Shown here one piece after another: positions 16,735-24,568 of a stretch of DNA of 41,075 nt. Within the stretch, counting starts at the first letter, position 1. Every line of letters starts with the position of its first letter. A model generated the notes under the pieces. That model was given only the letters and a program-made list of their open reading frames with translations, was not told where the DNA came from and searched no databases. The DNA comes from Chitinivibrio sp051745065 (GTDB taxonomy: Bacteria; Fibrobacterota; Chitinivibrionia; Chitinivibrionales; Chitinivibrionaceae), in the NCBI GenBank assembly GCA_051745065.1, contig JBNJDQ010000005.1, positions 1 through 41,075 of the forward strand. The letters are read 5' to 3'. Both the position numbers and the translations under genes were made by a program.

Positions 16735-17999
16735 TGCAGTATTTTATAAAAACCTTCGGCTGTCAGATGAATGTAGCCGATTCACAAAGTATGGCCAGAC
16801 TGCTGCAAAGCTGCGGTGCCCGCGAATCTGCTGATTCTTCTGCGGCTGATCTTATTATCGTTAATACCTGCTCTGTTCGGGAAAAGGCTGAATCCACGGC
16901 GAAATCTAAAATACGGGAGTACGCCGCCCATAAAAAGAAAAAGGCTGATCTCTGGGTTGTGGGATGCATGTCGGAACGGATCGGCGATGCCCTTATTGAT
17001 GAAATTCCCGGAATTACCCGGGTTATCGGCGCGGTGGATGTTGAATTTATTGATACCCATATCAATGCCTACTGCGGTGGTATTTCTCAGGGAGAAGCTC
17101 CCCGCGTTTCCTCTCATGATGTGACCTGCTTTATTCCTGTGATGCGTGGGTGCAATAATTTTTGTTCATACTGTATTGTGCCCTTTGTTCGCGGCCGTGA
17201 ACATTCCGTGCGCCGTGATGATATTCTCTCCTCGGTGCGCCGGCGTGTTGCCCAGGGAGTACGGGAGGTTACATTTCTTGGGCAGAATGTTAACTCTTAC
17301 CGCGACGGTGATACCGATTTCGCCGCACTCCTGCGTGAAACAGCGCGAATTCCCGGGCTGGATCGACTTCGTTTTACCACCTCTCATCCCAAGGATATCA
17401 GTGAATCCCTCATGGAAACTGTGGCCGATTGCGATACTGTGGTCAATCATATTCATCTTCCCGTGCAGGCCGGTTCAGACAGGGTATTGCAGCGCATGAA
17501 CCGTAAGTATACCGTTGATCAGTATCTCCGCAGTATTGACCGTATACGGGCGCTCGCACCGGGTATCGATATTACCACGGATGTCATGGTGGGCTTTCCC
17601 GGGGAAAGTGCTGAAGATTTTGAGGAAACCCTAAAACTCTTTCGCAGAGTCGGCTATACGGCAGCTTTTATGTTTGCTTTTTCTCCCCGTCCGGGAACTC
17701 CTGCGGCGGAGTATTCCGATCAGGTTGATGAAAACATTCGCCGGGAGCGTCTTAATCAGTTGATACAACTGCAGACAGAGATAACCCGGGAAAAGTATTC
17801 CGCCATGGTTGGAACGGAGGTGCAGGCATTGATGACATTTCGCAATAAGCGCGGCGGCTGGCTTGGCCAGAATAACGGCGCCATGCGGGTTCTTGTCAAC
17901 TCCGGAGAGGATCTTTCAGGGAAGATGATTCGCGGCAGGGTTTCTGCATCTTCCGGTATGACCCTGATTGTCGATGAAGTTACTCTGATCGGGCAGTAG
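16734..17999 (+). CDS. miaB: tRNA-2-methylthio-N6-dimethylallyladenosine synthase
   Basis: This 421-residue radical SAM methylthiotransferase modifies A37 of tRNAs reading UNN codons. The N-terminal MTTase domain contributes three cluster cysteines (TFGCQMN, VNTCSVR, VVGCMSER). The radical SAM loop is RGCNNFCSYCIVPFVRGRE, and FLGQNVNSY is the MiaB-type signature that separates it from RimO and MtaB. A C-terminal TRAM domain runs from about residue 360. The start codon shares a base with the exporter's stop codon (TAATG), so it is translationally coupled to it despite its unrelated role. It converges on the ferritin-like gene with only 20 bp between and no visible terminator. Confidence 0.96.
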   Translation: MQYFIKTFGCQMNVADSQSMARLLQSCGARESADSSAADLIIVNTCSVREKAESTAKSKIREYAAHKKKKADLWVVGCMSERIGDALIDEIPGITRVIGAVDVEFIDTHINAYCGGISQGEAPRVSSHDVTCFIPVMRGCNNFCSYCIVPFVRGREHSVRRDDILSSVRRRVAQGVREVTFLGQNVNSYRDGDTDFAALLRETARIPGLDRLRFTTSHPKDISESLMETVADCDTVVNHIHLPVQAGSDRVLQRMNRKYTVDQYLRSIDRIRALAPGIDITTDVMVGFPGESAEDFEETLKLFRRVGYTAAFMFAFSPRPGTPAAEYSDQVDENIRRERLNQLIQLQTEITREKYSAMVGTEVQALMTFRNKRGGWLGQNNGAMRVLVNSGEDLSGKMIRGRVSASSGMTLIVDEVTLIGQ

Positions 18000-18019
18000 C
18001 ATGGCGGATACTCTCTTTT

Positions 18020-18514
18020 CTACATCATCTTTTGAATCTGCTCCTGAATAATTGAAACATGCTTCATTTCTTCCCGGGTCATCTTCTCTATGGCTTTTTT
18101 TTCTGATCCGCTTCGATCCTTCATGGTGGAAGTCATGGCCGTGTAAAGAAGGACAGAATCCTTTTCGAAGGTAAGGGCCATTTCCAGGGCTTCCATTTCG
18201 CTTTTACAGTTGTGGGCAAGTTTCTCCATATTTTTATTTTTTACAAATATATGGGAATCTGCTGTCGCCTTCAGATACTGCACAGCAAGATCATTTTCAT
18301 CCATTTCCGTGGTAAGAGGGGTTTCATTTTGTATCTCATCGCCGATGCTTTGGAATATACTGACATGGTTCATTTCCCAGCCGGCGAGATCAGCAAAAAG
18401 TGTACGTACTTCCGGTGATTCAGCACCATCTGCGGCTGCGCGGTAAAATGCTTCTCCGTTTTTTTCAATTTCAATACCGATCTGCACAATTTCCTTTGCA
18501 CTGTAGCTATTCAT
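18020..18514 (-). CDS. Rubrerythrin-like ferritin-fold diiron protein
   Basis: This 164-residue four-helix-bundle protein has the two E-x-x-H motifs expected of rubrerythrin/ferritin-like diiron carriers: E47-M-N-H50 and EEMKH near the C-terminus. Partner glutamates lie in helices 1 (EIEKNGEAFY) and 3 (ALEMALTFEKDS). The C-terminal rubredoxin domain of classical rubrerythrin is absent. By family it may act in peroxide reduction or iron handling, though many such proteins are uncharacterised. AAGGAT precedes the start. It lies 15 bp after the patatin gene and is probably cotranscribed with it. Confidence 0.85.
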   Translation of the reverse strand: MNSYSAKEIVQIGIEIEKNGEAFYRAAADGAESPEVRTLFADLAGWEMNHVSIFQSIGDEIQNETPLTTEMDENDLAVQYLKATADSHIFVKNKNMEKLAHNCKSEMEALEMALTFEKDSVLLYTAMTSTMKDRSGSEKKAIEKMTREEMKHVSIIQEQIQKMM

Positions 18515-18529
18515 AGATAATCCTTTAGT

Positions 18530-19444
18530 TTAATTAATTGATATTAATGGTTTTATAGACATTTTTCGTCCAATATTTTCGTAATAATCCAGATATTTCA
18601 GACCGTCAATCCCGTTCATTTTCAGGGGAATCTCGTGATCCCAGTACCGTAGTTTGATATTGGTATTATGCCGTGCCGTATGACAGATCATGCCGATTTG
18701 GTTATTTCTGCTCTGTGCGCGGGCAAGTCCGCCCTGGCAAATGTCGAAAAAATCAAGCATCTGCCGAAACGTCCGGTACCGTTTCACCTGTGCAAAGGTT
18801 GCGGTATTTTTCGGGTAGAGGGCACCGACAATATCAATACGGATCTGTCGTGATTCTTCTTCGCAGGGAAAACTGTACCAGTGAAATGTTTCAATCTGAT
18901 TTTTCATTTCATGGATTGGATAATTTGCGGTTCCCGTTCCTCCATCTGCCCAGACTGTTTTTTCCGTATTATCCACGAGAAATCCAAAATAGTAAGGCGC
19001 GGCAAAACTGCGCATGATAATGTCGACAAGGGGAGTGTCGGCGTATTTTGTATGCCATGATTTAAAATAATGGTTTTTATCATTTACCATGTCCACACTG
19101 CTGATAATGAGCTTGGTATGTACATCGGAAAAGAGAAAGTCTGCACCAACGATCTCGTCCCAGACTGCACGAAAGTTGTCACGGTTGTATTTCGGGGCCG
19201 GGCAGTACCAGGGCGTTTTTTTGAATATACGGCGAATATACCTGCGGTAATTGCGACAGTATTCCTCCATGGATATTCGCCCCGTTGCGGCAACAGCCAT
19301 ATCAATTGCTCCGACGGAGGACCCCACGAGAAGATCTGCAGTTCTGCAGAGTGGTTTACGTGCATCCTCTTCCAGTTTTTTCAGCACCTGCACCTGAGCA
19401 ATTCCCTTTGCTCCTCCTCCTGAAGAGGCGATAACGCGTTTCAT
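18530..19444 (-). CDS. Patatin-like phospholipase
   Basis: This 304-residue serine acyl hydrolase has the oxyanion loop GGGAKG (residues 9-14), the nucleophile elbow GSSVG with S43, and ADGG carrying the catalytic Asp of the Ser-Asp dyad. The start at 19444 is chosen because GGGAG lies 6 nt before it; an in-frame ATG seven codons earlier has no ribosome site. There is no signal peptide, so it is cytoplasmic or membrane-peripheral, or exported by an unseen route. Probable substrates are membrane phospholipids or lysophospholipids. Its pairing with a diiron protein suggests a membrane or oxidative stress context, which is inference only. Confidence 0.9.
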   Translation of the reverse strand: MKRVIASSGGGAKGIAQVQVLKKLEEDARKPLCRTADLLVGSSVGAIDMAVAATGRISMEEYCRNYRRYIRRIFKKTPWYCPAPKYNRDNFRAVWDEIVGADFLFSDVHTKLIISSVDMVNDKNHYFKSWHTKYADTPLVDIIMRSFAAPYYFGFLVDNTEKTVWADGGTGTANYPIHEMKNQIETFHWYSFPCEEESRQIRIDIVGALYPKNTATFAQVKRYRTFRQMLDFFDICQGGLARAQSRNNQIGMICHTARHNTNIKLRYWDHEIPLKMNGIDGLKYLDYYENIGRKMSIKPLISIN

Positions 19445-19466
19445 GGCCTGCTCCCTTCGTGGCATA

Positions 19467-19496
19467 TTGTTTTGGCATCGCAGTTTAATCTATATT
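19467..19496 (+). promoter_or_regulatory. Candidate divergent promoter for the HD-GYP gene
   Basis: TTGTTT (19467-19472), 18-bp spacer, TATATT (19491-19496), overlapping the opposite-strand promoter, so the two could compete. The leader to the ATG at 19582 would be about 80 nt. Confidence 0.35.
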
Positions 19497-19522
19497 ATAC
19501 TTTATCTGATTTCAAATGTCAC
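19494..19522 (-). promoter_or_regulatory. Sigma-70-type promoter for the patatin/ferritin-like pair
   Basis: On the minus strand GTGACA (19517-19522), a 17-bp spacer and a perfect TATAAT (19494-19499). The predicted start site is about 40 nt before the ATG at 19444. Confidence 0.65.
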
Positions 19523-19581
19523 CGGTAATGACGGTATTTTCGGTCTTTCAAAACGGCCGTCCTTACTTATGAGGAGAAGGA

Positions 19582-20673
19582 ATGGAAAAAACCTGCGGAC
19601 ATATTAATAAACATCAGATGATCGGCCGTATCGGTATCGCCACTGTCATGGTTGTGGTGGCAACTCACGGCCATTGGTACCTGCTTCTGCCTGCTCTGTA
19701 CATATTCTGGACTGTTTATGCAAAACGCTGTGGTCTTTTTCGCCTCCTTGGAATAAACTCCCGCGGTTATGAGCTTTCCTACATGCCCGATCATAATCCC
19801 TATCCGACTCTGGTTTTTGATCAGACCGGAGAACTTACTTTTTCAAACCGGGCAGCAGAAATAAGCCGTATCAATTCACTTACCTTTGATGAGATTGACC
19901 CCTCTGAGCGTATGGATCCTGAAAGTATTATTTTGCAGGAGCGCATTGTAAAAAAGAAAATTACTCATGAGAATCGTATTTACATGCTTACTGTTGTGGG
20001 GATACGGTCTCTGGCGCTCATTTTTGTGTATTCTGCCGATATTACCGGAATAGAGCGGCTCTCCCGAATTATTACTGAGACACAGCGCGAGATTATCTAT
20101 ACTGTGGGGGAAATCGGGGAACAGCGCTCCCGCGAAACAGGTAATCACGTTAAGCGTGTCGCGGAATATTCCCGTCTTTTGGCTCTGTTTTGTGGTATGG
20201 ATTCCGATGAAGCAGAGCTGTTGAAAACGGTTTCTCCCATGCACGATGTCGGTAAAATTGCCATTCCCGATGCAATTCTGAAAAAGCCCGGTCCTCTCAC
20301 GGCGAATGAATTTTCGATTATGAAAACCCATGCAGAGCTCGGTGAAAAGATGCTGGGTAATTCCCGGGGGAAAATGATGGCAGCTGCGGCGATTGTAGCA
20401 GGACAGCATCATGAAAAATGGGATGGTTCCGGCTATCCCCGGGGGCGGTGTGGTGAGGATATTCATCTCTACGGACGTATCACCGCTGTGGCGGACGTTT
20501 TTGATGCTCTGGGGAGTAAACGGGTCTACAAAGATGCCTGGCCTCTGGAAAAAATACTGGATCTCTTTCGGCGGGAGCGGGGTGCACATTTTGATCCCTC
20601 TCTGACAGATTATTTACTGGATAATATTGATCAGTTTCTTCATATTCGCGATCAATACCGGGATATTGTGTAG
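19582..20673 (+). CDS. DUF2892-PAS-HD-GYP protein, predicted c-di-GMP phosphodiesterase
   Basis: This 363-residue protein has an N-terminal region with two hydrophobic stretches (about 13-47) and the ending CGLFRLLGINS. This looks like the small YgaP-type DUF2892 membrane domain. A PAS-like domain follows (about 66-156). The HD-GYP domain (about 165-363) has H189, the HD pair H221-D222 in HDVGK, H250, and the full HHEKWDGSGYP signature at 276-286. HD-GYP enzymes cut c-di-GMP to pGpG or GMP at a metal site. TGAGGAGAAGG precedes the ATG. It opposes the GGDEF synthase at 3087-5234 in the same window. The next gene starts 2 bp after its stop. Confidence 0.9.
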   Translation: MEKTCGHINKHQMIGRIGIATVMVVVATHGHWYLLLPALYIFWTVYAKRCGLFRLLGINSRGYELSYMPDHNPYPTLVFDQTGELTFSNRAAEISRINSLTFDEIDPSERMDPESIILQERIVKKKITHENRIYMLTVVGIRSLALIFVYSADITGIERLSRIITETQREIIYTVGEIGEQRSRETGNHVKRVAEYSRLLALFCGMDSDEAELLKTVSPMHDVGKIAIPDAILKKPGPLTANEFSIMKTHAELGEKMLGNSRGKMMAAAAIVAGQHHEKWDGSGYPRGRCGEDIHLYGRITAVADVFDALGSKRVYKDAWPLEKILDLFRRERGAHFDPSLTDYLLDNIDQFLHIRDQYRDIV

Positions 20674-20675
20674 AT

Positions 20676-21122
20676 ATGGCGAAGAAAAAGAAACCCTTTT
20701 CCGTTGAAACCGATGTGTACGGTCTCTTTGCCAACTGGAGTAACCGTTGTGGTGAGTTGCCGGCCTTTCTCCGATTTACCCGAACAATTCCTGCCCGTTT
20801 CGAAGCAGAATTCGGGTACATACTTCATTTTCGCGGTGCCAAGGGTTTGTCTGTTGACTATCGCGTGGTACATCCCCCTTTTCGAAACAGTTCAGGTGAT
20901 GTTGAGCCGGATTTTACCGGTTCCCTTCCCATTCGCAGTAATGATTATTCTGTATATATCGGAGATACATTGTGGCTTCCCCTCGAAGATAAAACTGGAC
21001 AGTGGCGGTTTATCTCAAAAGCTGGAGGTCAGCTTTGTGAGGATATGACCTTTTTCGTTGTGTCTGATACAAATCGCTATCGTTCCCTTATTGATGAGAA
21101 TGCGAATCGTCATATTAACTAA
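20676..21122 (+). CDS. Conserved hypothetical protein, possibly DUF3859-like
   Basis: This 148-residue soluble protein starts with a basic MAKKKKP and has no signal peptide. The layout is beta-rich with IPARFEAEFGYILHFRG, then LSVDYRVVHPPF, and a late WRFISKAGGQLCEDMTFFV. The IPA-R-G-FGY opening, strand spacing and final W-x-F resemble the DUF3859 family, but I recall that only approximately. It starts 2 bp after the HD-GYP gene and is presumably cotranslated with it, so a role linked to that signalling protein is possible. A parS site lies 38 bp downstream. Confidence 0.7.
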   Translation: MAKKKKPFSVETDVYGLFANWSNRCGELPAFLRFTRTIPARFEAEFGYILHFRGAKGLSVDYRVVHPPFRNSSGDVEPDFTGSLPIRSNDYSVYIGDTLWLPLEDKTGQWRFISKAGGQLCEDMTFFVVSDTNRYRSLIDENANRHIN

Positions 21123-21160
21123 AACAGTCTGAAAATTGTCTTTTCCATACATTCATACTG

Positions 21161-21176
21161 TGTTTCACGTGAAACA
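21161..21176. other. parS centromere site 1
   Basis: TGTTTCACGTGAAACA is a perfect 16-bp palindrome identical to the widely conserved ParB-binding parS consensus. It is intergenic, 53 bp before the mnmG start. The cognate parA and parB genes lie 2.6-4.3 kb downstream. Confidence 0.95.
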
Positions 21177-21229
21177 TTATCAGAATCATGTGGGAAAGAT
21201 ATATTTTTACCGAAAAGGCAGTGAGGTAT

Positions 21230-23095
21230 ATGGAATTTGATATTATCATTGCAGGGGGCGGTCATGCAGGAATTGAAGCAGCATCGGCAGCAGCCCGCCT
21301 GGGGAGAAATACACTTCTTATTACGGGGAATCTTGATTACATCGGAGAGATGTCCTGTAATCCGTCAATCGGCGGTGTTGCCAAGGGGAATATTGTTCGC
21401 GAGATAGATGCCCTTGGCGGTTGTATGGGGCGTTTTGCAGATCAGGCGGGCGTGCAGTTTCGCCTTCTTAATCGCAGTAAGGGCAGAGCAGTTCACGGGC
21501 CGCGGGCTCAGGTTGATCGATTTGCCTATCGCTCGATTGCCCGCAGAGAGCTGGAGAATACGCCGAATCTTACACTTTTGCAGGATTACGTAAGCGCCGT
21601 GCATGCGCCGCAAGGGATATTTACATCAGTTTCCACGGAATGCGGGTATCAAATTTTTGCCAAAACCTGTATTATTACGGCGGGTACCTTTCTTCGGGGG
21701 CTTGCTCATATCGGTGCGCAGCGTATTTCCTGTGGTCGCATGGGGGAGCGCTCCTCTGAGGGGCTCAGTGATTCTTTGAAACGTCTGGGGCTCACCCTGG
21801 GGCGCCTTAAAACCGGAACACCTGCCCGGGTTGATAAACGGAGTATCAATTTCTCCCGGCTGGAAGAGCAGTCCGGAGATGCCGAGCCGGTTTGTTTCAG
21901 TTACGGGGCCGTGGGCGAACTGCGTAATGATGTTTTTTGCTGGGAGTTGAAAACCAACGGTGAAACCCATGCAGTGATTCGTGATAATATTGATAAGTCG
22001 CCGATCTACGGATTGTCTTCAATTGAGGGTATTGGCCCGCGCTACTGCCCATCTATTGAGGATAAGCTGATGCGCTTTGGAGATCGCTCCGGGCACCACC
22101 TTTTTCTGGAGCCCGAAGGTCTGGATCGTGATGAGATGTATCTCAGCGGATTTTCCACCAGTCTCCCCGTGGATGTGCAGGAGCAAATGCTTCATACTCT
22201 TCCCGGTTTTGAACAGGCCCGTATTATGAAGCCGGCCTATGCCATCGAATATGATTATTTTCCCCCAAATCAACTGCGTCACTCTCTGGAGGTACGCTCG
22301 GTGCAGGGGCTCTTTTTGGCGGGGCAGGTGAATGGAACATCGGGATATGAGGAGGCGGCTGCGCAGGGGTTGATGGCAGGAATTAATGCTGTTCGCCGCT
22401 GCGAAGGCGGGGATCCACTGATTCTCGGGCGGGATGAAGCATACATTGGTGTGCTTATTGATGATCTGGTTACCAAAAGTACGAAAGAGCCCTATCGAAT
22501 GTTTACGTCCCGTGCAGAATATCGACTGATGCTGCGGTATGATACAGCTGATGAGCGGTTAATGCCAGTGGGGAAGGCTTTGGGGCTTCTTGATTCTTCG
22601 GTGTATGAAAAGCGGATGCATGTTAAGCGCCGCAAAGAGCATTTGCGACGTGCCCTGTCGGAAAAGAGTGTATCCTGTGATGCAGCGGAAAAAATCGGTA
22701 TTTCCCTTCCACAGTCTGTAAAGGCGGATAAATTCCTGAAGCGTCCCGAGGTTTCGGTGTCCTCTTTGAGTACGTGTCTCCCCGGTTTCTTTTCGGGGGT
22801 GAGCAGGGAACTTCGGGAATCCCTTGAGGCTGATGTGAAATATGAAGGGTTTGTGGCAAAACATTTGCAGAATATTCAGCGTATGAAGCGTCTTGAAAAG
22901 ACCCGTATTCCCGACAGTATCGATTATTCAAAGATTGAAGGGCTCCTTTTGGAGACCCGTGAGAAGCTTATAGAGGCTCGTCCCCTAACACTGGGGCAGG
23001 CGTCCCGAATATCCGGTGTGACTCCCGCTGATATTACGGTGCTTATGATATATATTTCCCAAAGAAACAGTACGGGTGTTTCACGTGAAACATAA
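21230..23095 (+). CDS. mnmG: tRNA uridine-5-carboxymethylaminomethyl modification enzyme MnmG (GidA)
   Basis: This 621-residue FAD enzyme works with MnmE to modify U34 in tRNAs. The N-terminus MEFDIIIAGGGHAGIEAA is the FAD-binding loop. CNPSIGGVAKG, GRLKTGTPAR, NGTSGYEEAAAQG and TSRAEYRLMLR are all MnmG signatures, and the C-terminal helical domain is complete. The ATG at 21230 with GTGAGG before it fits the family better than the ATG 14 codons upstream. The last codons are written inside parS site 2, so the C-terminus GVSRET is partly dictated by the centromere sequence. mnmE is not in the window. Confidence 0.97.
   Translation: MEFDIIIAGGGHAGIEAASAAARLGRNTLLITGNLDYIGEMSCNPSIGGVAKGNIVREIDALGGCMGRFADQAGVQFRLLNRSKGRAVHGPRAQVDRFAYRSIARRELENTPNLTLLQDYVSAVHAPQGIFTSVSTECGYQIFAKTCIITAGTFLRGLAHIGAQRISCGRMGERSSEGLSDSLKRLGLTLGRLKTGTPARVDKRSINFSRLEEQSGDAEPVCFSYGAVGELRNDVFCWELKTNGETHAVIRDNIDKSPIYGLSSIEGIGPRYCPSIEDKLMRFGDRSGHHLFLEPEGLDRDEMYLSGFSTSLPVDVQEQMLHTLPGFEQARIMKPAYAIEYDYFPPNQLRHSLEVRSVQGLFLAGQVNGTSGYEEAAAQGLMAGINAVRRCEGGDPLILGRDEAYIGVLIDDLVTKSTKEPYRMFTSRAEYRLMLRYDTADERLMPVGKALGLLDSSVYEKRMHVKRRKEHLRRALSEKSVSCDAAEKIGISLPQSVKADKFLKRPEVSVSSLSTCLPGFFSGVSRELRESLEADVKYEGFVAKHLQNIQRMKRLEKTRIPDSIDYSKIEGLLLETREKLIEARPLTLGQASRISGVTPADITVLMIYISQRNSTGVSRET
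23077..23092. other. parS centromere site 2
   Basis: A second perfect TGTTTCACGTGAAACA lies inside the last codons of mnmG and 13 bp before the rsmG-like start. In another frame it reads as M-F-H-V-K-H from a GTG, a known source of wrong N-terminal extensions. The spacing from site 1 is 1,916 bp. Confidence 0.95.
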
Positions 23096-23105
23096 GGATA
23101 AAATT

Positions 23106-23771
23106 ATGGAACGAAATGTAGAACAGTATGTGTCCAGGGTAAAAGAGGATTTTAAGCAGAAGGAACTTGATTATCTCGGGCTGACCCCTGACGATGATCA
23201 GCACGCACAGATCGTGAAGTACTTCTGTATGCTCTATGACGGTATTGAGAGAAAAGAGATTCTCTCCGGGAGTAATACGGAGGATATTTTTGTCCGGTTT
23301 TTCTGTGATTCTCTCCAGCCTCTTTTGCTTTTTGGTTTCGGGCGGGATTCCTCTCTTCTGGATATAAAGAGTGAAGCGGGGTTTCCTTCAATTCCCACAG
23401 CAATTTTTCGGCCGGATATGGATGTGACCGTATGGGCCGAGGGAGTTCATGAGGATTTTCTTCATGATGTTGTTGAATATTGCGGTCTTGAGAATGTGCA
23501 GGTGGTATCCAAAGCACCGGGGCGCAAAAAATTTGATTACGTTGTACAGCGTTCCAATGCGACCCTGCAGGAGTTGACACGGGAGGCACGCAGTCGGTTG
23601 AAGTCGGATGGGCGGATTTACAGCTTTATGACCGATAAGTTCCACAGTGAGCTGAGTGAAATTACAATGAATAAAGAGGAAGAGGGAGTTTCCGTGGTGG
23701 AAATTATCGACTATGATATTGCGGGAAAAGTGGATGATCTTAATCTTGTCGCCTTTGAACTCTATAAATAA
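23106..23771 (+). CDS. rsmG: Divergent RsmG (GidB)-like protein with degenerate SAM site
   Basis: This 221-residue protein sits in the normal rsmG slot between mnmG and parA. The fold outline of the 16S rRNA G527 N7-methyltransferase can be followed: LLDIKSEAGFPSIPTAIFRP lines up with the family DIGSGAGFPGIPLAI, and VVQRSNATLQEL with the V-x-x-R-A region. Key positions differ, however: GSGAGFPG has become KSEAGFPS, and the acidic/Lys-Lys segment after strand 2 is AEGVHEDF. SAM binding may be lost or changed. ATG 23106 with AAGGAT is preferred over a GTG inside parS. It may be a pseudoenzyme or a fast-evolving methyltransferase. The gene is open and intact. Confidence 0.7.
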   Translation: MERNVEQYVSRVKEDFKQKELDYLGLTPDDDQHAQIVKYFCMLYDGIERKEILSGSNTEDIFVRFFCDSLQPLLLFGFGRDSSLLDIKSEAGFPSIPTAIFRPDMDVTVWAEGVHEDFLHDVVEYCGLENVQVVSKAPGRKKFDYVVQRSNATLQELTREARSRLKSDGRIYSFMTDKFHSELSEITMNKEEEGVSVVEIIDYDIAGKVDDLNLVAFELYK

Positions 23772-23788
23772 CCAAGTCGGGAGGATGC

Positions 23789-24568
23789 GTGAAGGTACTT
23801 GCCGTATCGAATCAGAAAGGCGGCGTCGGTAAAACGACAACTGCCGTAAATCTGGCAGCATGTCTCGGTGCCTGCGAGCGGAAAACACTCCTTATTGATA
23901 TGGACTCCCAGTGTAATTGTACTACGGGAATCGGTATCGATAAAAACGATGTAGCACACTCATCCTACGATGTACTTGTGGGGGAGTGTTCCCTGCAGGA
24001 TGCTGTGGTTTCTTCCCCGGGTATTTCATATCTTGATGTCGTTCCCGGGAGTGTAAATCTTGCCGGTCTGGAACTGGAGCTTGCAAGTGCCTTTGCACGG
24101 GAGAGGAAATTATCGGCGGCTCTGGAGGAGCTTTCCGGGTACGATTATGTTGTTGTGGACTCTCCGCCCTCTCTGGGGCTTATTACCGTAAATATTATGG
24201 CTGCTGTTGATTCGGTATTAATTCCTATTCAATGCGAATATTATGCCCTCGAAGGCCTTGCAGAGCTTTTGAATACAATCCGTCTTGTTCAGAAAAAACT
24301 GAATTCCTCCCTGACGATTGAAGGGGTTTTGCTGACCATGTATGATGCACGGTTGAATCTCTCCCGGCAGGTAGTGAATGATGTAAAGAGTTATTTTAGC
24401 GGAAATGTTTTTGAGACGATTATTCCCCGAAATGTAAAATTATCCGAATCACCCTCCTTTGGGAAATCAATTATTGAGTATGATGTGATGTCAAAGGGTG
24501 CGGTTGCATATCGGGATCTTGCAAATGAGTTGATCAGTAACAGTGAAAAGAGTGATCATGAGCAGTAA
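23789..24568 (+). CDS. parA: Chromosome partitioning ATPase ParA (Soj)
   Basis: This 259-residue ParA/MinD-type ATPase has the deviant Walker A KGGVGKTT near the N-terminus, DMDSQCNCTTG, Walker B VVDSPPSLG and IPIQCEYYALEGL. It forms ATP-dependent dimers on the nucleoid that move ParB-parS complexes. The start is a GTG preceded by a strong GGGAGG at 5-nt spacing. parB overlaps its 3' end by 11 bp. The lack of an N-terminal helix-turn-helix points to a chromosomal Soj rather than a plasmid type Ia ParA. Two parS sites lie just upstream. Confidence 0.97.
   Translation: MKVLAVSNQKGGVGKTTTAVNLAACLGACERKTLLIDMDSQCNCTTGIGIDKNDVAHSSYDVLVGECSLQDAVVSSPGISYLDVVPGSVNLAGLELELASAFARERKLSAALEELSGYDYVVVDSPPSLGLITVNIMAAVDSVLIPIQCEYYALEGLAELLNTIRLVQKKLNSSLTIEGVLLTMYDARLNLSRQVVNDVKSYFSGNVFETIIPRNVKLSESPSFGKSIIEYDVMSKGAVAYRDLANELISNSEKSDHEQ

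Noticed and set aside
23076..23105. GTG start adding ten residues (MFHVKH...) to the rsmG-like protein
   Set aside because: Those codons are the parS palindrome. The ATG at 23106 has its own AAGGAT site.
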